Shown: positions 24,179 through 33,749 of the stretch, piece by piece | Position numbering within the stretch: the stretch's first letter is position 1 | Layout of the letters: the number at the start of each line of letters is the position of its first letter | DNA from: Nitrospirae bacterium JdFR-85 | GTDB lineage: Bacteria; Nitrospirota; Thermodesulfovibrionia; Thermodesulfovibrionales; JdFR-85 | DNA: 64,000 bases | Assembly (NCBI GenBank): GCA_002011745.1 | Contig: MTOU01000027.1 | Coordinates: 45,095-109,094, forward strand | Reading direction: 5' to 3' | Notes under the pieces: model-generated | Seen by the model: the letters and a program-made list of their open reading frames with translations, nothing else | Databases searched by the model: none | Told to the model about the DNA's origin: nothing | Translations under genes and position numbers: made by a program

Positions 24179-25531
24179 ATGAAAATCACCATTGTTGGTG
24201 GTGGCATCTCAGGATTATCTCTTGCCTATTTTATCTTAAAAAACAGACCAGATACAAAAATAACAATTTTTGAGGCAGCAGAGAGGCCTGGTGGAAAGAT
24301 ATTCACAGACAGACAGAAGGGATTTCTCTGCGAGGCAGCAGTAAATGGTTTTCTTAATAACAGACCCCTTACTCTCACATTCATCAAAGAACTTCAGCTT
24401 CAACCCCTCAGAAGCAGTGATGCAGCAAGGCGGCGGTTTGTATACTTCAATGGGAAATTACATCAGTTGCCAGAGAACCTACAATCCTTTCTTCTGTCAG
24501 GACTACTGAGCCCTTGTGGTAAGGGAAGACTTCTGTATGAAATCATTATACCAAAGGGAGACAGAGATGATGAATCTCTTGCATCTTTTGCAATAAGAAG
24601 ACTCGGTAGAGAGGCATATGAGAAACTGATTGAGCCAATGGCTATCGGAATTTATGCAGGTGATGCAGAGAGGCTCTCTTTGAAGAGCTGTTTTCCAAGG
24701 ATATACGAACTTGAAAAACGGTATGGTAGCCTTATAAAGGCACTCATCAAGCTCCAGAGAGAGGCAAAAAAGACAGGAAAGCCTGTAGGACCCTCCCCTT
24801 CTGGCATACTCACCTCATTCTACAATGGCATGGAGACAGTGATTACAAAACTAAGAGAAATACTCTCAGATAAGCTGGTGCTTTCAACAAGGGTTGAAGA
24901 GGTCCATAAAATAGATAAAGGTTACAAGGTCTTCACCTCAGATGGTAAAGAACTGAACTCTGATCTGGTGATACTTGCCTGTCCTGCATACGAGGCTTCA
25001 AGGATACTGAAAAAAATGTCAACGGAACTTTCAAGTATTCTTTCAGAAATCCCCTATCCTGCAGTATCAGTTGTATGTATAGGATTCAGATATGAAGATA
25101 TTGAGGCATCACTTAATGGTTTCGGTTTTCTCGTGCCTTCAAAGGAAAGGAGAAGAATACTTGGGACCCTCTGGGACTCAAGCATTTTCCCCAATCGTGC
25201 TCCTGAGGGTTATGTACTTTTAAGGAGTATGGTTGGTGGTGCAAGGTCACCAGAGCTGGCAATGAAAGATGATGAAGAGCTTATCAGCCTTGTGCTTGAT
25301 GAACTGAGAGAGATTATGGGTATTGATGCCCCTGTAGAGTTCTCAAAGGTTTACCGACATGAACGGGCAATTCCCCAGTATATCCTCGGCCACCCAGAAC
25401 GACTACAGAGAATAGATGAGATACTAAAGGATTTCAAAGGCCTGTATCTCACAGGGAATGCCTACAGAGGAATAGGCTTCAATGATTGTATACAGAATTC
25501 CTATGAATTGGCAGAAAGAATCACACACTGA
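24179..25531 (+). CDS. hemY: oxygen-dependent-type protoporphyrinogen oxidase (HemY/HemG family)
   Basis: 450 residues. FAD-binding GGGISGLSLAY at the N terminus, then EAAERPGGK. The family core segment GIYAGDAERLSLKSCFPRIYELEKRYGSL (about 157-185) and a C-terminal GIGFNDCIQNS FAD region are diagnostic. It oxidises protoporphyrinogen IX (or coproporphyrinogen III in the alternative pathway) for haem. The sequence alone does not settle which substrate. Haem supply fits the cytochrome and haem-kinase genes in the window. The ribosome site is AGGAG. Confidence 0.9.
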   Translation: MKITIVGGGISGLSLAYFILKNRPDTKITIFEAAERPGGKIFTDRQKGFLCEAAVNGFLNNRPLTLTFIKELQLQPLRSSDAARRRFVYFNGKLHQLPENLQSFLLSGLLSPCGKGRLLYEIIIPKGDRDDESLASFAIRRLGREAYEKLIEPMAIGIYAGDAERLSLKSCFPRIYELEKRYGSLIKALIKLQREAKKTGKPVGPSPSGILTSFYNGMETVITKLREILSDKLVLSTRVEEVHKIDKGYKVFTSDGKELNSDLVILACPAYEASRILKKMSTELSSILSEIPYPAVSVVCIGFRYEDIEASLNGFGFLVPSKERRRILGTLWDSSIFPNRAPEGYVLLRSMVGGARSPELAMKDDEELISLVLDELREIMGIDAPVEFSKVYRHERAIPQYILGHPERLQRIDEILKDFKGLYLTGNAYRGIGFNDCIQNSYELAERITH

Positions 25532-25536
25532 ATACT

Positions 25537-25580
25537 CCCACCATAGGTGGGTAGAATTAATATCCGTCTCATAAAGACGG
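25537..25580 (+). other. two tandem hairpins between hemY and the DUF465 gene
   Basis: CCCACC-ATA-GGTGGG (25537-25551) and CCGTCT-CATAA-AGACGG (25564-25580), both perfect 6-base stems, fill the 64-base gap. Neither has a T-run, so they are not obvious terminators. The second ends four bases before the AAGGAGG ribosome site of the next gene. They may stabilise or regulate the DUF465-ilvD message. Confidence 0.5.
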
Positions 25581-25595
25581 GGAAGGAGGTCTTTA

Positions 25596-25835
25596 ATGAA
25601 AGAAAGGGATATCATTGAGGTGCTCAGGAGAGAGAACCCTGAGTTTCAGAAGCTGGAAGAGGAACACCGTAGTCTTGAGGAAAAACTGCAAGAATTCAAT
25701 AGTAAGTATTATTTAACTCCCGAAGAGGAGATGGAGATAAAGAAGATAAAAAAACAGAAGCTTGCAAAGAAAGATAGAATGGCAGAACTTATAAGACAGT
25801 ACAAAAGGGGTAATGGAGGACAAAGTGAGAAGTAA
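25596..25835 (+). CDS. DUF465/YdcH-like small coiled-coil protein
   Basis: 79 residues, acidic and lysine-rich. [20 protein letters not shown] followed by a [25 protein letters not shown] segment is the standard DUF465 pattern of two antiparallel helices. Function unknown. A good AAGGAGG precedes it, and its 3' end overlaps ilvD by 23 bases, implying coupled translation. Confidence 0.85.
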   Translation: MKERDIIEVLRRENPEFQKLEEEHRSLEEKLQEFNSKYYLTPEEEMEIKKIKKQKLAKKDRMAELIRQYKRGNGGQSEK

Positions 25836-27477
25836 GACAATTAAGGAAGGCCTTGAACGGGTACCCCATAGGGCACTACTGTATGCTACAGGAATACCCT
25901 CTTCAGAGATAGAGAAACCCTTTATTGGTGTAGCAACCAGCTTTACAGATATCATCCCAGGACATATCGGGATGCGGGACCTCGAAAGATTCATTGAGAA
26001 GGGTATTCATACAGGTGGTGGATATCCCTTCTTTTTTGGTATACCTGGAATATGTGATGGAATTGCAATGGGCCACAGAGGGATGCATTATTCCCTGCCT
26101 TCAAGAGAGCTCATTGCTGATATGGTTGAGACTATTGCAGAGGCTCACCAGTTTGATGGGCTTGTGCTTCTGACAAACTGTGATAAAATCACTCCTGGTA
26201 TGCTTATGGCAGCAGGAAGACTTGACATCCCTACTATAATCGTCACAGCCGGGCCGATGCACTCAGGCCATCTACGAGGCAAGAGACTGTCCCTTGTAAA
26301 TGACACCTTTGAGGCGATTGGAAAATACAAAAAAGGACTAATTGATGACAAAGAACTGAAACAGCTTGAGCTCTGTGCATGCCCTGGAGCCGGCTCCTGT
26401 CAGGGCATGTATACAGCCAATACAATGGCCTGTGTCACCGAGGCCCTTGGCATGAGTCTGCCTTACTGTGCTACAGCTCTCGCCATTGACTCTGAAAAGA
26501 GACGTTTAGCCTTTGAAAGTGGAAGAAGAATCGTAGAGCTTATTAAAAAGAATATAACACCAAGAAAGATAATGACACGAAAGGCCTTTGAGAACGCAAT
26601 AAGAGTGGATATGGCACTTGGAGGCTCAACAAATACAGTGCTTCATATACCTGCTATAGCAAAAGAGGCAGGAGTGAAACTCCCTTTAGAGGTCTTTGAT
26701 GAACTGAGCAGAACCACACCCCATCTTGCTGACATGCTCCCTGCAGGCAGATACTACCTTGAGGACCTCCACCATGCAGGTGGCATCCCAGCGGTGCTAA
26801 AGAGACTTAGGTCACTACTGCATAATACATCTACAGTCAGCGGTAAAAAGACCCATAAGATTGCTGATGAGGCAGAGGTGGTTGACCCTGAAGTGATAAG
26901 ACCATTGGATAACCCACACCATAAGGAGGGAGGAATTGCCATACTTAAAGGAAACCTTGCCCCTGATGGTGCGGTAGTTAAACAGACTGCTGTAAGTGAG
27001 AAGATGATGAAATTTGAAGGAGTGGCAAAAGTCTTCGATTCAGAAGAAGAAGCAATGAAGGCGATTCTTCACGGCAAGATTAAGGCGGGCGATGTGGTTG
27101 TAATAAGATACGAAGGGCCTAAGGGGGGGCCTGGTATGAGAGAAATGCTTTCACCTACGGCTACTATTGCAGGTATGGGCCTGAGTGAATCAGTAGCCTT
27201 AATTACAGACGGCAGATTCTCTGGAGGCACAAGAGGGCCCTGTATAGGTCATATATCTCCAGAGGCGATGGAGGGAGGCCCTATTGCGGTAGTAAAAAAT
27301 GGTGACAGAATAAGAATTGACATACCTGCCAGGAAGCTGGAGCTTCTTGTATCCGAGGGAGAGATTAAAAAGAGGCTCAAGAAATGGAAGAGACCTGAGC
27401 CTAAGATAAAGAAAGGATACCTCAGCAGATACGCCACAGTGGTCTCTTCAGCAGCACAGGGAGCTGTAATGCCATGA
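25813..27477 (+). CDS. ilvD: dihydroxy-acid dehydratase
   Basis: 554 residues, full length. Dehydrates dihydroxy-isovalerate or -methylvalerate in valine, isoleucine and leucine synthesis using an iron-sulfur cluster. Signatures: [33 protein letters not shown] (cluster cysteine and magnesium site), [16 protein letters not shown] and the C-terminal [15 protein letters not shown]. The ATG lies within the preceding DUF465 gene. No other branched-chain gene is nearby. Confidence 0.97.
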   Translation: MEDKVRSKTIKEGLERVPHRALLYATGIPSSEIEKPFIGVATSFTDIIPGHIGMRDLERFIEKGIHTGGGYPFFFGIPGICDGIAMGHRGMHYSLPSRELIADMVETIAEAHQFDGLVLLTNCDKITPGMLMAAGRLDIPTIIVTAGPMHSGHLRGKRLSLVNDTFEAIGKYKKGLIDDKELKQLELCACPGAGSCQGMYTANTMACVTEALGMSLPYCATALAIDSEKRRLAFESGRRIVELIKKNITPRKIMTRKAFENAIRVDMALGGSTNTVLHIPAIAKEAGVKLPLEVFDELSRTTPHLADMLPAGRYYLEDLHHAGGIPAVLKRLRSLLHNTSTVSGKKTHKIADEAEVVDPEVIRPLDNPHHKEGGIAILKGNLAPDGAVVKQTAVSEKMMKFEGVAKVFDSEEEAMKAILHGKIKAGDVVVIRYEGPKGGPGMREMLSPTATIAGMGLSESVALITDGRFSGGTRGPCIGHISPEAMEGGPIAVVKNGDRIRIDIPARKLELLVSEGEIKKRLKKWKRPEPKIKKGYLSRYATVVSSAAQGAVMP

Positions 27478-27932
27478 AGGTGGTCATTGGTGCAGACCAT
27501 GGAGGCTATCATCTCAAAAATAGCCTCTTAGATTTTCTCCTGCACCATGGGTATGAGGTTATTGATGTGGGTGCCTATGATGATGAACCTTCGGATTATC
27601 CTGACTATGCAAAAGCTGTGGCAGAGAAGGTGATCAATTCTGAAGCAGAGAGGGGAATTCTTATATGTGGAAGTGGTGTAGGTGCCTGTATAGCAGCAAA
27701 TAAGTTCAGAGGCATAAGAGCTGCCGTCTGTCATGACACCTACTCTGCAAGACAGGGTGTTGAGGATGATGATATGAATATCCTATGTCTCGGTGCAAGG
27801 GTTGTGGGAGAGGAGCTTGCAAAAGAGGTTGTAAAGGCCTTTCTTTCTGCCGAGTTCAAAGCACTGGAGAGATATCAGAAGAGACTCCAAAAAATAAAGG
27901 AGTTTGAGAGGACATGGAAAAAGAAAGGTTAA
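27474..27932 (+). CDS. rpiB: ribose-5-phosphate isomerase B
   Basis: 152 residues. [10 protein letters not shown] at the N terminus, then [23 protein letters not shown] and the late [21 protein letters not shown] segment, all standard for RpiB/LacAB isomerases interconverting ribose and ribulose 5-phosphates. The start overlaps the ilvD stop by four bases (ATGA). Confidence 0.95.
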   Translation: MKVVIGADHGGYHLKNSLLDFLLHHGYEVIDVGAYDDEPSDYPDYAKAVAEKVINSEAERGILICGSGVGACIAANKFRGIRAAVCHDTYSARQGVEDDDMNILCLGARVVGEELAKEVVKAFLSAEFKALERYQKRLQKIKEFERTWKKKG

Positions 27933-28273
27933 TTCATGATTGGCTTGTTGAGACACTAAAGACAAGACTTTCAAGAGACTACAAAGAGATTAAGGATAAT
28001 CTTGGAAAAAAGAAACACGAATTCAAGGGGCAATATCCAGACCTTATACTTGCCAATCATGGCATAGTGCTTGCGGTGGTTGAGGTAGAGACAGAGGCAA
28101 CAATTTCAGAAGAGGCTGCCAACCGATGGAAAGAGATTATAGAGGCTGGTGTAAAACTCACTTTGATGGTACCCAAAAGGTCTACGAAAGAAGTAACCTC
28201 TCTTCTGTGGGAGAAGGGGATAGCAGATAAGGTATCCATTGGAACATATGACATCCTGATAAATATGCCTTAG
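27914..28273 (+). CDS. PD-(D/E)xK-like nuclease-fold small protein
   Basis: 119 residues. GQYPDLILANHGIVLAVVEVETE (about 38-58) has the spacing of a PD-(D/E)xK core, but the usual lysine is replaced by glutamate (ExE), so catalysis is doubtful. It is a stand-alone domain without partners. It overlaps rpiB by 19 bases and is last in the DUF465-ilvD-rpiB run. Confidence 0.6.
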   Translation: MEKERLIHDWLVETLKTRLSRDYKEIKDNLGKKKHEFKGQYPDLILANHGIVLAVVEVETEATISEEAANRWKEIIEAGVKLTLMVPKRSTKEVTSLLWEKGIADKVSIGTYDILINMP

Positions 28274-28292
28274 CCCTTATTCAGAAGTGTTA

Positions 28293-28301
28293 TGATATAA
28301 T
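28293..28301 (+). promoter_or_regulatory. extended -10 promoter of the heptosyltransferase fusion gene
   Basis: TGATATAAT, a TGn plus perfect TATAAT (28296-28301), lies about 99 bases before the preferred TTG start. It has no good -35, as is typical of extended -10 promoters. The 126-base gap holds nothing else recognisable. Confidence 0.45.
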
Positions 28302-28399
28302 ATTTTAAAAACCTTTAATAACTTAGACCGGATCCCTCCTTTCTCCCAAAAATGTACGAGGGAGAAAGAAGCCCTTTAAATTGTTTTGGAGAATTAATA

Positions 28400-29947
28400 T
28401 TGGCAAATAGAATTTTTATAAGAGGGGTTAATTGGATAGGTGATGCAGTAATGACTCTGCCTGCCCTTAGATGTATAAGAAATGCCTTTAAAGAAGAAGA
28501 GATATATCTTATGGTAAAGAAATGGGTCTCTGAGGTCTTCCTTCATAACCCTCACATTAATCATATAATCGAATACAGAGATGAATACAAGGGTGTAAAG
28601 GGAAAAATTCTTGCCTCAAGAACCCTGAAGAAGTATTCCTTCAGCAAGGCTATAGTCCTTCAGAATGCCTTTGATGCTGCAGCCCTTGTGTATCTCAGTG
28701 GAATACCTGAAAGGATTGGATATAACAGAGATGCAAGAGGATTCCTGCTCACAAAGGCCATAGAAATAAATGAAAAAACAAAAAGGCTCCATCATACACT
28801 CTATTATCTAAATCTCTTGAAGGAAGATGGTATCGATACAGTATACTGCCATCCCTGGATATACCTAACTCTGCAAGAAAGAATGGATGCCCAAAGAAAA
28901 CTGGAAGTCCTCAGAAGACCCATCGTAGTTCTTAATCCAGGAGCCACTTATGGCTCTGCAAAGAGATGGCCTACAGAGTACTTTTCAAGACTTGCAGAAA
29001 TGGTGATAAACCGCCTTGAGGGTAGTATAGTAATCACAGGCTCACAAGCAGAGCAGATTGTAACAGAAGAGATTCTAAAAGGTCTGAAAGAAAGAGACAG
29101 CATAATGAATCTCACTGGAAGAACCAGTCTAAGACAACTTATAGGAATCCTGAGCCAGGCTGATGTGGTAATCACGAATGACTCAGGACCTATGCACCTT
29201 GCCTATGCAGTAGGGACCCCCCTTGTAGCAATATTTGGTTCAACTGATCCTGAGCTTACAGGACCCCCATCCTTTGTAGACCCCCTCGCAGTAGGATTAA
29301 ACTCAAGGATAGAGTTTGATATACCTGCCAGAGTCTTATTTAAAAAGGTTGAATGCAGTCCCTGTTTTGAAAGAGATTGCCGAAAGGGAGAACCCCTATG
29401 TCTCAAGAAGATCTCACCTGAAGAGGTCTTCGAGACAATAACTAATCTGTTGCCTCAGAAGAAAGCGGTATTTTTTGACAGGGATGGTACCCTCTGCCAC
29501 GATGCCCATTACCTAAATAACAAAAAAGATTTACACATATATCCTGAAGTACAACATCTCTACCGTCTGAAAGAAAAAGGATTTCTTCTTATTGGGGTTA
29601 GCAACCAATCAGGAATCGCAAGAGGCTTGGTAGACAGGAGCGTGAATGAAGAAATTAATAAGATATTTATTGATGACTATGGATTTGAGGCCTTCTATTA
29701 CTGTCCTCATCATCCTGAGGAAAACTGTGCCTGTAGAAAACCTTCACCAGGAATGCTTCTGAAGGCAAGGGCAGAGTATGGGATAGACTTAAAAAGTTCT
29801 GTTGTGGTTGGTGACAAAGATACAGATATGCAGATGGCAAAAGCAGTAGGTGCACGGGCAATCTTCATAAGGACAGAAAAAAACAGAGACTCAAGACATG
29901 CAGATGCTGTAATAGAAAATCTATCCGAGCTTCATGAGATTATTTAA
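28400..29947 (+). CDS. fusion of LPS heptosyltransferase II (WaaF) and heptose-1,7-bisphosphate phosphatase (GmhB)
   Basis: 515 residues from TTG 28400 (GGAG eight bases upstream). The family N terminus IRGVNWIGDAVMTLPALR begins a few residues in, so the upstream ATG at 28352 is less likely. The GT9 domain (about 1-350) shows LNPGATYGSAKRWP, NDSGPMHLAYAVGTP and CSPCFERDC. A HAD-IIIA domain follows with D360-RDGT and the zinc loop CPHHPEENCACRKP typical of GmhB. One chain would dephosphorylate heptose bisphosphate and transfer the second core heptose, two non-consecutive steps in LPS core assembly. rfaE1 lies at position 1. Confidence 0.93.
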   Translation: MANRIFIRGVNWIGDAVMTLPALRCIRNAFKEEEIYLMVKKWVSEVFLHNPHINHIIEYRDEYKGVKGKILASRTLKKYSFSKAIVLQNAFDAAALVYLSGIPERIGYNRDARGFLLTKAIEINEKTKRLHHTLYYLNLLKEDGIDTVYCHPWIYLTLQERMDAQRKLEVLRRPIVVLNPGATYGSAKRWPTEYFSRLAEMVINRLEGSIVITGSQAEQIVTEEILKGLKERDSIMNLTGRTSLRQLIGILSQADVVITNDSGPMHLAYAVGTPLVAIFGSTDPELTGPPSFVDPLAVGLNSRIEFDIPARVLFKKVECSPCFERDCRKGEPLCLKKISPEEVFETITNLLPQKKAVFFDRDGTLCHDAHYLNNKKDLHIYPEVQHLYRLKEKGFLLIGVSNQSGIARGLVDRSVNEEINKIFIDDYGFEAFYYCPHHPEENCACRKPSPGMLLKARAEYGIDLKSSVVVGDKDTDMQMAKAVGARAIFIRTEKNRDSRHADAVIENLSELHEII

Positions 29948-29985
29948 TATTTCTTATTCTTAATAGGTTATAATCTAATGTAACT

Positions 29986-30016
29986 CCCTGCGGTAAACCG
30001 CAGGGTATTTTAATTT
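29986..30016 (+). terminator. intrinsic terminator or 5' leader hairpin
   Basis: CCCTGCGG-TAAA-CCGCAGGG (29986-30005), a perfect 8-base stem, followed by TATTTTAATTTT. It lies 39 bases after the fusion gene. A TATAAT at 29969-29974 just upstream means it could instead be the 5' hairpin of the next transcript. Confidence 0.65.
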
Positions 30017-30030
30017 TGAGGAGGAATATT

Positions 30031-30366
30031 ATGGGCAAGGAGAGACTACCAGAGCAGTATATAAATATCAAAAAGAGATTTAAAGAACTCTTTAATGCAG
30101 TAAACAGAGTGGGAAAGGTAGCCCGCCGATCTGGTCCTATTGACGAGAAGACATCCCATCTTATACAATTGGCGGCGGCAGCCGCTATCCGTTCAGAGGG
30201 GGCTGTCCATAGCCACACAAGAAGGGCCCTTGAGGCAGGTGCCACGGCTGAAGAAATCTATCATGCAATAGTACTTCTTACAAGCACTATCGGATTCCCT
30301 ACTGTATCTGCAGCCTTGAGCTGGGCAGATGATATAATCGAAAAAAAGAAGGCCCTGGAGAAATAG
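30031..30366 (+). CDS. carboxymuconolactone decarboxylase-family (AhpD-like fold) protein
   Basis: 111 residues from ATG 30031, which has GAGGAGG at good spacing; a TTG at 30016 is less likely. The core helix segment reads LAAAAAIRSEGAVHSHTRRALEAGAT. The position normally holding the AhpD CxxC pair reads S-x-x-A, so it lacks redox cysteines and resembles Cys-less family members. The substrate is unknown. It precedes the UPF0182 gene by two bases. Confidence 0.85.
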   Translation: MGKERLPEQYINIKKRFKELFNAVNRVGKVARRSGPIDEKTSHLIQLAAAAAIRSEGAVHSHTRRALEAGATAEEIYHAIVLLTSTIGFPTVSAALSWADDIIEKKKALEK

Positions 30367-30368
30367 TT

Positions 30369-33059
30369 ATGAAAAGAAGTATCTTCTTTCTCCTTATCTC
30401 CACAGGAGTACTCCTTATTATTATAAGTCTTTTTACCTCAATAGATTTTTATACAGACTTTCTATTCTTCAAAGAAGTAGGATACAGGTCTGTTTTTGTA
30501 AAAGAACTCTTCACAAAGCTTTATCTGGGAGCTGTTGTAGGACTGGCCAGTACATTCTTTTATCTCCTGAATATCCTCCTTGCAAACCGATACGAGTTCC
30601 CCCAGGCAAGGGTCTATTTCATAGATAAAAACATATATGGTCTCAAAAAATATGATGTTGGAAGAATAGTAAAAATCATCTCATTATATCTCTCGATTTT
30701 TGTATTTATATTCGCTGCCATACAAGGAAGTCAATACTGGAAAGAGTATCTACTTTTTTCAAATGCACAAACTGCAGGTATTGAAGACCCCATTTTCGGA
30801 ATGGATATCTCCTTTTATATGTTTAAACTCCCCTTTCTGAAATTTCTCAACAAAACAGCCACAGCAGTAATACTCTTCACACTCTTTATTACCGCTATAA
30901 ACTACATATTAAGAGGTGGAATAACCTATGTAGAAGGGCTTTTCAGCATAAATAGATTCTCAAAAACCCATGTATCCCTGCTCACATCTCTTCTGATCCT
31001 TTCACTCACAACAAAATTCTATCTCGACAGATACGGACTTCTCTTTAGTCGCCACAATATACTGTTTGGGGCATCTTATACAGACGTACATGCAAGGCTA
31101 CTTATGCTCAATATAATGTGTATTCTTGGTGTACTGACAGCAATAGGTTTCTTCTTTGCCATGACAAGAAAGAAGATAATAGCAGCAGTATTTCCTCTCG
31201 GACTTTTCCTTGTCTTTTATCTTGTAGGGCTTAATCTTTATCCTTCAATGCTTCAGAGCCTTAAGGTCACTCCTAATGAGATAGAATTGGAAAAGCCCTA
31301 TATAGAGCATCATATAAAGTTCACACGTCTCGGATATGACCTTGAGAGAATTACTGTCAAACCCTTTAATGTATCTGAGTCACTTCAGTACTCTGATATA
31401 CAGAAAAACATATCCACAATAAGGAATATACGTTTATGGGATGAGGAACCTCTTCTAAAAACATACAGCCAACTTCAACAGATAAGGACATACTATAAAT
31501 TCATAGATGTAGACAATGATCGCTATAGACTAAATGGACGATACATACAGGTGATGCTCTCTCCAAGAGAACTCTCCTATGAAGACCTTCCTGGCAAGTC
31601 ATGGATTAATGAAAGGCTCGTTTATACACATGGTATAGGGCTCGCAATGGGTTCTGTCAGTGGTATAACCAAAGAAGGGCTCCCAGAGTTTATAATGAAA
31701 GATATACCACCCACCTCTACCGAGAATATCTCAGTTAAAAGACCAGAGATATACTTTGGTGAAAAAGCGAATGAATATGTGATTGTGAATACAAAGGTGA
31801 AGGAATTCAGTTATCCCACTTCTACAGGCAATGTATATACCCACTATGAAGGCTCAGGCGGCATAAGACTCTCCTCTTTTCCACTAAGATTTCTCTTTGC
31901 ACTCAAGTTTGGAAGCTTAAAGATTGTACTTTCTTCTGATATAACATCCAACAGCAGAATCCTTTACTATCGGAATATTCTCGAAAGGGCAGAAAGGATC
32001 GCTCCCTTTATGGCTTATGATTCAGACCCCTATATGGTGGTGGGGAAGGATGGAAAACTCTATTGGTTTATAGATGCCTACACATACTCAACCAGCATGC
32101 CATACTCTGAGCCTATAAGAGGAGGACTTAACTATATCCGCAATCCTGTAAAGGTTGTGATAGATGCCTACAACGGAACTGTAAGGTTCTTTGTGGTGGA
32201 CAGCAGTGACATAATAATAAATACCTACAGAAGCATATACCCTTCTTTATTTAAAGATATAGATGATATGCCTGAGGATCTGAGATTACATATCCGTTAT
32301 CCTCGAACATTAATGAAGATCCAGGCAAGGATGTTTGCTACATACCATATGACAGACCCAAGGGTCTTCTACAATAAAGAGGACCTTTGGGAGATACCTG
32401 TATACAAGGGCAAGAAGATGGAACCATATTATATAATCCTCCGTTTGCCTGAGGGAGACAGAGAAGAGTTTGTACTTCTTGTGCCTTTTACCCCCTCAAA
32501 GAGGGATAATCTTGCAGCCTGGATGGCAGCCCGTTGTGATGGCAAACACTATGGAGAAATTGTGGTTTATACCTTTCCTCGTGATAGACTCGTTTTTGGT
32601 CCCAGACAGATTGATGCACGTATAGACCAGAATGCATATATATCACAACAGCTAACCCTGTGGGGACAGAGGGGCTCTGATGTGATAAGGGGTAGCCTAC
32701 TTATAATTCCTATTGAGAGATCTCTACTTTATGTCCAGCCTCTCTATTTAGTAGCAACAGACAGGGTTGGACTGCCTGAGTTGAGAAGGGTGATTGTGGC
32801 TTATGGAGACAAAGTAGTGATGAAGGAAACTTTGGAAGAAGCAATTAAGAGTCTCTTCAAAGGTGTCTTGCTGCCTGAGAAAAAAATAAAAGAGCCTTCT
32901 GAAGAGCGATTAACTCCTGTTGATGCAGCACTTAAGGCCCTTGAATTTATGAGAAAGGCAAAAGAGGCATTAAAACAGGAAGACTGGCAAGGGTTTGGTG
33001 AAAATCTTAAAAAGGCAGAAGAGACTCTTGAGAGTATAAAGAAATTAAAGGTAAAATAA
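30369..33059 (+). CDS. UPF0182-family large membrane protein
   Basis: 896 residues. About seven membrane helices in the first 300 residues (for example SIFFLLISTGVLLIIISLF at the N terminus) are followed by a large, probably extracytoplasmic domain. Family segments include TPNEIELEKPYIEHHIKFTR, GSVSGITKEGLPEF and YYIILRLPEGDREEFVLLVP. UPF0182 (PF03699) proteins are widespread in actinobacteria, cyanobacteria and some anaerobes; their function is unknown. It appears co-transcribed with the small decarboxylase-fold gene. Confidence 0.92.
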   Translation: MKRSIFFLLISTGVLLIIISLFTSIDFYTDFLFFKEVGYRSVFVKELFTKLYLGAVVGLASTFFYLLNILLANRYEFPQARVYFIDKNIYGLKKYDVGRIVKIISLYLSIFVFIFAAIQGSQYWKEYLLFSNAQTAGIEDPIFGMDISFYMFKLPFLKFLNKTATAVILFTLFITAINYILRGGITYVEGLFSINRFSKTHVSLLTSLLILSLTTKFYLDRYGLLFSRHNILFGASYTDVHARLLMLNIMCILGVLTAIGFFFAMTRKKIIAAVFPLGLFLVFYLVGLNLYPSMLQSLKVTPNEIELEKPYIEHHIKFTRLGYDLERITVKPFNVSESLQYSDIQKNISTIRNIRLWDEEPLLKTYSQLQQIRTYYKFIDVDNDRYRLNGRYIQVMLSPRELSYEDLPGKSWINERLVYTHGIGLAMGSVSGITKEGLPEFIMKDIPPTSTENISVKRPEIYFGEKANEYVIVNTKVKEFSYPTSTGNVYTHYEGSGGIRLSSFPLRFLFALKFGSLKIVLSSDITSNSRILYYRNILERAERIAPFMAYDSDPYMVVGKDGKLYWFIDAYTYSTSMPYSEPIRGGLNYIRNPVKVVIDAYNGTVRFFVVDSSDIIINTYRSIYPSLFKDIDDMPEDLRLHIRYPRTLMKIQARMFATYHMTDPRVFYNKEDLWEIPVYKGKKMEPYYIILRLPEGDREEFVLLVPFTPSKRDNLAAWMAARCDGKHYGEIVVYTFPRDRLVFGPRQIDARIDQNAYISQQLTLWGQRGSDVIRGSLLIIPIERSLLYVQPLYLVATDRVGLPELRRVIVAYGDKVVMKETLEEAIKSLFKGVLLPEKKIKEPSEERLTPVDAALKALEFMRKAKEALKQEDWQGFGENLKKAEETLESIKKLKVK

Positions 33060-33066
33060 TTTAAAC

Positions 33067-33747
33067 ATGCTTATTTTATTTGATATTGATGGAACATTAA
33101 TAAGCTCTGGTGAGGCAGGTACCAGATCCCTGAATAAGGCCTTTTTCACCCTTTTTGGAATTAAAGATGCTTTTAGAGGAATAAGTATGGCAGGGAAGAC
33201 CGATATCCAGATAATGAAAGAGGGATTAAAGGTCCATGGAATACCTGTAACAGAAGAGAACCTCAATGCAATGGTACAGAGTTATCTCCACTTTCTTGAA
33301 GAAGAGATAGAAAATCCCTGGAAGAAGATGATGCCTGGAGTAGGAGACTTTCTTGAGTATCTAAGAGAAAGGGCGTACCATCTCGGTCTTCTCACAGGAA
33401 ACTTAGAGAAAGGGGCAAGGATAAAACTGAATCCTTTTGGACTGAATCCATACTTCCCTACAGGTGCCTTTGGCTCAGACCACGAAGACAGGAACATGTT
33501 ACTGCCTATCGCACTGGAGAGATTCTCCAACAATGGTGTCTCTTTTACACCTGAAAGATGTGTAATAGTGGGTGATACCCCAAGGGATGTAGAATGTGCA
33601 AAGGTACATGGTGCAAGATGTATAGGGGTCTGCACAGGACCCTATGATGCAGATACTCTGCAAAAAGCAGGAGCAGACCTTGTGGTCCCCACTCTTACAG
33701 AGATACAATCTCTGGAAGAATATCTAAATTATCTCAGAGGGGAATAA
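33067..33747 (+). CDS. HAD-superfamily phosphatase, phosphoglycolate-phosphatase-like
   Basis: 226 residues. Motif I LFDIDGTLIS at the N terminus, a helical cap, motif II LLTGNLE, and motif IV VIVGDTPRDVECA are complete, so catalysis is expected. The exact substrate is not given by sequence. No clear ribosome site precedes it. It lies seven bases after UPF0182 and two before the PPC-domain gene. Confidence 0.88.
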   Translation: MLILFDIDGTLISSGEAGTRSLNKAFFTLFGIKDAFRGISMAGKTDIQIMKEGLKVHGIPVTEENLNAMVQSYLHFLEEEIENPWKKMMPGVGDFLEYLRERAYHLGLLTGNLEKGARIKLNPFGLNPYFPTGAFGSDHEDRNMLLPIALERFSNNGVSFTPERCVIVGDTPRDVECAKVHGARCIGVCTGPYDADTLQKAGADLVVPTLTEIQSLEEYLNYLRGE

Positions 33748-33749
33748 TT

